NCBI GenBank assembly: GCA_003446015.1
Contig: DMBU01000052.1
Span: forward strand, 17,433 to 81,432
Direction of reading: 5' to 3'
Source: Bacteroidales bacterium
Lineage (GTDB): Bacteria; Bacteroidota; Bacteroidia; Bacteroidales; UBA12077
DNA: 64,000 bases
Part shown: piece after piece, positions 60,391 to 64,000 of the stretch
How the letters are laid out: every line of letters begins with the position of its first letter
Numbering within the stretch: the first letter of the stretch is position 1
Notes under the pieces: model-generated
Database searches by the model: none
The model's input: only the letters and a program-made list of their open reading frames with translations
Told to the model about the DNA's origin: nothing
Made by a program: the position numbers and the translations under genes

Positions 60391-61248
60391 TTATTTCTTC
60401 TTTGCTAACTTCTTAAAGTCATCATCCAGAAAACCATCAAAATTCTTTCCTTTCTCTACCCAGTGATAATCGAAATAATAAAAATTGGCATCTTTAGCTC
60501 CAATAATTATTTTATAACACCTGGCTCTTAAACGGGTTCCCTGAGGGCCTACTTTATGCAGATACACTACTTCAGGATCACGATTTGTTATGGCTTCCTC
60601 AATTTCTTCGCGAGTTACAAATTTTACTTTATACGGATAAATCTGCTTTATTTTAGCCTCAGTATTGATATCTGGAGAAACTTCATCTTTTACCAGATAA
60701 AGTGTTTTTTGCTTAATATCTTTTGTAAATTCATTATAGTATTCAAAAATATTCTTTTTAATCATATCAGGATTGTCGCGCATATTTTGAATATGAGTTT
60801 GCATAAATCGAACTAACGATTCCATTTTATAAGCCCAAAACTCTTCGTCAACTTCAGTATATGATAAAGGTATTGCTGCAATATCTGGCAGTTTTTCAAA
60901 ACTATCTAATCCATATTTACCGATAAAAATGCTTAAGAAATTGTACCTTACCTTGGTTCTATCGTTTTGAAAGACAACTTGTGTCATCATTAAAAATGAC
61001 TTGCCGGGATCATTAAACATTTCCTCAAATTGATCTAAGGAAATAAATTCATAATCAGTTAAAGTCCATGTTTTTTTAACAGCATCCTGAATTTTAAAGT
61101 TGTATTCAGCTATTGGATTAGATTCTAAAACCACATATAGTTTTGAGTTTAAAAATTGATTTAAGTCAGCCTCGGTAGGAAGATAGTCCTGTGCATATAC
61201 AGAAAGACCCGAAATTCCAATAATAATCGCTAAAATTAGTTTTCTCAT
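60391..61248 (-). CDS. Exported protein of unknown function
   Basis: The 285-residue protein starts with a clear signal peptide (1-19, ending V-Y-A-Q). The mature part is rich in aromatic and charged residues, contains a single Cys and shows no repeat or catalytic motif I recognise. It seems globular and periplasmic or outer-membrane associated. The C-terminus is Lys-rich (K-K-L-A-K-K-K). It is a single-gene unit with its own terminator, upstream of hisS. I do not assign a family. Confidence 0.65.
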   Translation of the reverse strand: MRKLILAIIIGISGLSVYAQDYLPTEADLNQFLNSKLYVVLESNPIAEYNFKIQDAVKKTWTLTDYEFISLDQFEEMFNDPGKSFLMMTQVVFQNDRTKVRYNFLSIFIGKYGLDSFEKLPDIAAIPLSYTEVDEEFWAYKMESLVRFMQTHIQNMRDNPDMIKKNIFEYYNEFTKDIKQKTLYLVKDEVSPDINTEAKIKQIYPYKVKFVTREEIEEAITNRDPEVVYLHKVGPQGTRLRARCYKIIIGAKDANFYYFDYHWVEKGKNFDGFLDDDFKKLAKKK

Positions 61249-61537
61249 ATGTTTAATTTTTAATTTGTTTTATAATTATTCAACTAATATAGTAAATCTT
61301 GTTATAGCTTTTTAAAATCAATGTATTTTATACTTATAGTTCAGTTCAATTTTTGATTTAACAAACTGTCATGAATTGTGCCATAAATACTTGTTATTAT
61401 CAAAGATTATCATGAATTTGTCAAAAAAATTGTATCTTTAATATCCAATAAAATATTATAATGGTATATTTCAGTAAATTTACAAAAGTAATTTCAGAAT
61501 GCAGGCATTTTTTATTTAACTAAAAGATTAAACTTCT

Positions 61538-63271
61538 ATGAATTTTATTGACAAGATAATAAAACTTTGTACCATAAATGCGGACATAATTGATTCTAAA
61601 AGTGAATATTTTCAGAAAGCTATCGTATTTAACTTTTACAGTTTTATTTCAATTATTTTACTTTTAGTTTTTGGTGTTATAAATATTATACAAGGTGATT
61701 TTGTATTATTTTCGATTTTAGCAGCCTTATTCATAGCTACTTCAGTAAATCTTTTAATATTTAGGAAAAAAACAAATTACATATCAGCTTCAAGTACTTA
61801 TGTAATATTAATTTCTCTGTTTTTGTTATGGATATTATATACCGGAATTATAAATAATCAAGGTTTAATTTTTTATGCATTTTTCCCTGTAGTTGCTATT
61901 CAGATTCTTGGGAAAAAAAGAGGGAATTTTTCTTCATTGATTTTTTTCATTTTATCAGGCATTGCCATCTTATTACCCACGATTTTAGAATCTCTTTACA
62001 TGTTTTCATTGGCAAATCAGATTCTGTTTGTTCTTTTGTATTTCCTTTGTTTTACTTTAATAAATGTTTATGCAAACTTAATGGAAATTAAAATTGCTGA
62101 ATTTAACATCGAAATTCTTAAAGCAAAGCATGAGACACAAGTAAAGGAAGAATTTATTTCAAAAATATCGCACCAAATCAGAACACCTTTAAATAACCTG
62201 GTAGTGGTTACAAATATTGTAAACGACTCCAATCTTGATGAAAAACAAAGAGATTTAATTGATACAATTCAAGCATCAACAAATAATCTTGTTAATGTGG
62301 TAAATAATATCGCTGAGATTTCAAATGTTGATTTGTTGCAGAGTAAAGATTATAATCAGAATTTCAACTTAGAAACTACAATAAAAAATACAATAAACTT
62401 ATTTTCAAATGAGGATTCAGATGATATTCTATTTCCTCTGTATATTTCAGAAGATATTAACTTTCAGCTTTTTGGTGATCCTGTAAAAATTAAACAGGTT
62501 TATTTAAATCTGATTGAAAACATTCTTAAGAAAACAAAAAGCGGTAAGAAATCAATTGGAATAAATATCCAGAAATTAAGTGACTCAAATGAAATTGTGG
62601 AAATATTATTTAATATCTCGACGAATGATTTTGAACAAATTTCTGAGATTACCAGAATTCAAAATACCGAAAAAACTAAAAAAGGCAGAAACGCAGCAAT
62701 TGTTAAATTACTTGAAATTAATATCGCTAACAGGATCATAGAATCACTAGGTGGTGCAGTTGAGTTTGATCTGACACCTGAAAAATTTGAACTGAAATTT
62801 ATCATTAAATTTAAAAAGGGAGAACAAATAATTTCGAAAGAAGATCGAATAAAAGATTCGTTATTACCTGAGATTGAACCTGAAGATAAAATAAGCTTAA
62901 AGGATGCGAATATTCTTTTAGTTGAGGATAATTTAATTAATCAAAAAATTGTTTTGCTAAGCCTAAAGAAATCTGTAAAATCGGTTGATGTAGCTAACAA
63001 TGGTAAAGAAGCTCTTGATAAGTTTGGATCAGCAAGATATGATCTGATATTGATGGACATTCAAATGCCAATCATGAATGGAATTGTTACAACTAAAAAA
63101 ATTCGAAGTATCGAAAAAAGTACAAATACACATACTCCAATTATAGCAATTACAGCCAATGCATTGTTGGGTGATAAAGAAGAATGTTTAGCCGCTGGCA
63201 TGGACGATTATATTAGCAAACCATTCCAGATTGAGACATTAATTACCAAAATGGAACAACAGCTTACATAA
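61538..63271 (+). CDS. Hybrid histidine kinase with degenerate ATP-binding domain and C-terminal receiver
   Basis: This 577-residue protein has five or six membrane helices (about 28-180), a HisKA domain with His212 in S-H-Q-I-R-T-P-L-N-N, a HATPase-like region (about 290-435) and a receiver domain (about 455-577). The receiver is intact: acidic V-E-D-N, phospho-acceptor Asp507 in L-M-D-I-Q-M-P, I-T-A-N and S-K-P-F. In the ATP domain the N-box N-L-I-E-N is kept, but the D-x-G-x-G G1 box is absent and the G2 box G-x-G-L-G is replaced by G-R-N-A-A. It probably cannot bind ATP normally and may act as a phosphatase, a phosphoacceptor or a partner of another kinase. The SpoIIE-type gene converges on it. 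Confidence 0.82.
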   Translation: MNFIDKIIKLCTINADIIDSKSEYFQKAIVFNFYSFISIILLLVFGVINIIQGDFVLFSILAALFIATSVNLLIFRKKTNYISASSTYVILISLFLLWILYTGIINNQGLIFYAFFPVVAIQILGKKRGNFSSLIFFILSGIAILLPTILESLYMFSLANQILFVLLYFLCFTLINVYANLMEIKIAEFNIEILKAKHETQVKEEFISKISHQIRTPLNNLVVVTNIVNDSNLDEKQRDLIDTIQASTNNLVNVVNNIAEISNVDLLQSKDYNQNFNLETTIKNTINLFSNEDSDDILFPLYISEDINFQLFGDPVKIKQVYLNLIENILKKTKSGKKSIGINIQKLSDSNEIVEILFNISTNDFEQISEITRIQNTEKTKKGRNAAIVKLLEINIANRIIESLGGAVEFDLTPEKFELKFIIKFKKGEQIISKEDRIKDSLLPEIEPEDKISLKDANILLVEDNLINQKIVLLSLKKSVKSVDVANNGKEALDKFGSARYDLILMDIQMPIMNGIVTTKKIRSIEKSTNTHTPIIAITANALLGDKEECLAAGMDDYISKPFQIETLITKMEQQLT

Positions 63272-63311
63272 TTAGATTAAAGTTTCTAATTATTCTAACC
63301 ACAGAATCAAC

Positions 63312-63333
63312 AATTCTTTTCTTAAAGAATTTT
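63312..63333. terminator. Weak hairpin between converging kinase and phosphatase genes
   Basis: AATTCTTT (63312-63319) pairs with AAAGAATT (63324-63331) around TCTT, followed by TT. AT-rich, so weak; it is the only hairpin seen in the gap. Confidence 0.35.
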
Positions 63334-63353
63334 ACCGATATTACATAGTAAAT

Positions 63354-64000
63354 CTATTCAACCCCAGGTCTGAATCCTACAATCAGCACATCATCAACTT
63401 GTTCAAGTTCACCTTTCCAATCTTCGAAACTTCTGTCGAAATATGTGTGTTGCTGATCGAGAGGTAATTTATGGATGGTAAGGAGTAAATGCCTGAATCG
63501 ACGATATTTATATTTTTTTCCTTCCGGACCACCAAACTGGTCGGCATAACCATCAGAAAACAGGTAAAAGATGTCGTTTTTTTCAAGTTTTATTTTTGTT
63601 TTGGTAATTACATCACTTTCGCCTTCGTCTAATAATCCAACCGAAAATCGATCTCCTCGAATCTCCTCAATCTTATTATTCCGAATTAAATAAAGAGGAC
63701 GAAAAGCTCCTGAGAATTCAAGTTCTGCCTTCTTCTTATCAATTACACATAAAGCTATATCCATTCCATCCTTAATTTTCCCCTTTTCAGTTGCTTTTCC
63801 AAAAGTAGTAGCAACTCCGTTATTCAAATCTCTAAGAATTGTATCAGGATCTTCAATTCCCTGATCGTCTGTTATATTTCGTAAAAGTTCAAAACCAATA
63901 ATAGACATAAATGCCCCTGGTACACCATGACCTGTACAATCAACAACAGCTAAAAAGACTTTATCATTTTTTTCATTAATCCAGTAAAAATCACCACTTA
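63354..64000 (-). CDS. SpoIIE/PP2C-type serine phosphatase domain, C-terminal part (cut by window edge)
   Basis: The frame is open to the window end, giving about 215 residues of a SpoIIE-type phosphatase. Metal-binding Asp residues are all present: S-G-D-F-Y-W and V-D-C-T-G-H-G-V-P-G-A-F-M upstream of the internal Met at 63908, F-S-D-G-Y-A-D-Q-F-G-G, and D-D-V-L-I-V-G near the C-terminus. In Bacteroidota such domains are usually at the end of sensor proteins with TPR, PAS or 7TM regions; that part lies outside the window. The gene does not start at the Met at 63908, since conserved sequence continues upstream. Confidence 0.88.
   Translation of the reverse strand, partial: SGDFYWINEKNDKVFLAVVDCTGHGVPGAFMSIIGFELLRNITDDQGIEDPDTILRDLNNGVATTFGKATEKGKIKDGMDIALCVIDKKKAELEFSGAFRPLYLIRNNKIEEIRGDRFSVGLLDEGESDVITKTKIKLEKNDIFYLFSDGYADQFGGPEGKKYKYRRFRHLLLTIHKLPLDQQHTYFDRSFEDWKGELEQVDDVLIVGFRPGVE

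Overview
The window comes from an AT-rich member of the Bacteroidota. It is most plausibly a marine or anaerobic lineage of the Bacteroidales/Marinilabiliales type, but that rank is inference. Evidence for the phylum: many start sites are preceded by the Bacteroidota -7 promoter word TAnnTTTG; gliding/type IX secretion genes are present (gldE, gldD, a DUF5103 plug protein); there is a 29-residue bS22/mS38-like ribosomal protein; transketolase is split; and S9 peptidase, DUF3857 and SpoIIE-type genes have typical Bacteroidota forms. No rRNA, tRNA, CRISPR array, prophage or insertion sequence was seen.

Layout. 1-11.4 kb: the start of a DEAD-box helicase, an envelope protein, a lipase-like hydrolase with a GDPD, an S9 peptidase, the type IX plug protein and two DUF3857 proteins, the second with a dead transglutaminase core. 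11.4-13.1 kb: a dihydroorotate-dehydrogenase-like flavoprotein and a rubrerythrin-like diiron protein. 13.2-24.1 kb (minus strand): a 12-gene operon joining an Mrp-type cation/proton antiporter to a hydrogenase-like/complex-I-like arm. It resembles Mbx/Ehr complexes, and its last gene fuses a NuoI-like ferredoxin to a GltD/NfnB-like NADPH-flavin module. 24.3-25.0 kb: an FNR-type regulator with all four cluster cysteines. 25.3-31.2 kb (plus strand): nqrABCDEF, the sodium-pumping NADH:quinone reductase, with apbE (its flavin transferase) 1.6 kb further on. Between them lies an unusual nucleoside hydrolase-FmdE fusion. 33.9-43.9 kb: DsbD, RNase G, bS22-like, HU, then mutY-ssb-gldE-gldD-PPTase-GGGP synthase and a NUMOD4/HNH protein. 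44-47 kb: a SOS1-like Na+/H+ antiporter with a cyclic-nucleotide-binding-like domain. 47-50 kb: a PafA-family pseudo-phosphatase and ychF. 50-55.3 kb: a split transketolase interrupted by a methylglyoxal-synthase-like protein and a VWA protein, then an ECF sigma/anti-sigma-like/Spy-like operon. 55.3-60.3 kb: two histidine/aromatic ammonia-lyase paralogs and hisS. 60.4-64 kb: an unknown secreted protein, a hybrid histidine kinase with a degraded ATP-binding domain, and the end of a SpoIIE-type phosphatase.

How they fit together. The centre of the window is an ion-bioenergetics island: two different Na+/H+-coupled electron-transfer machines are transcribed away from an FNR-type regulator, and a near-consensus FNR box lies upstream of nqrA. 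The best candidate for an undescribed system is the Mrp-Ehr-GltD complex. Its catalytic large subunit carries CxxE in place of both NiFe-binding CxxC motifs, its small subunit lacks one usual N2-cluster cysteine, and an NADPH-type flavin module is fused to its ferredoxin subunit. A second theme is catalytic decay with retained fold: PafA-like, methylglyoxal-synthase-like, transglutaminase-like and kinase domains have each lost key residues.
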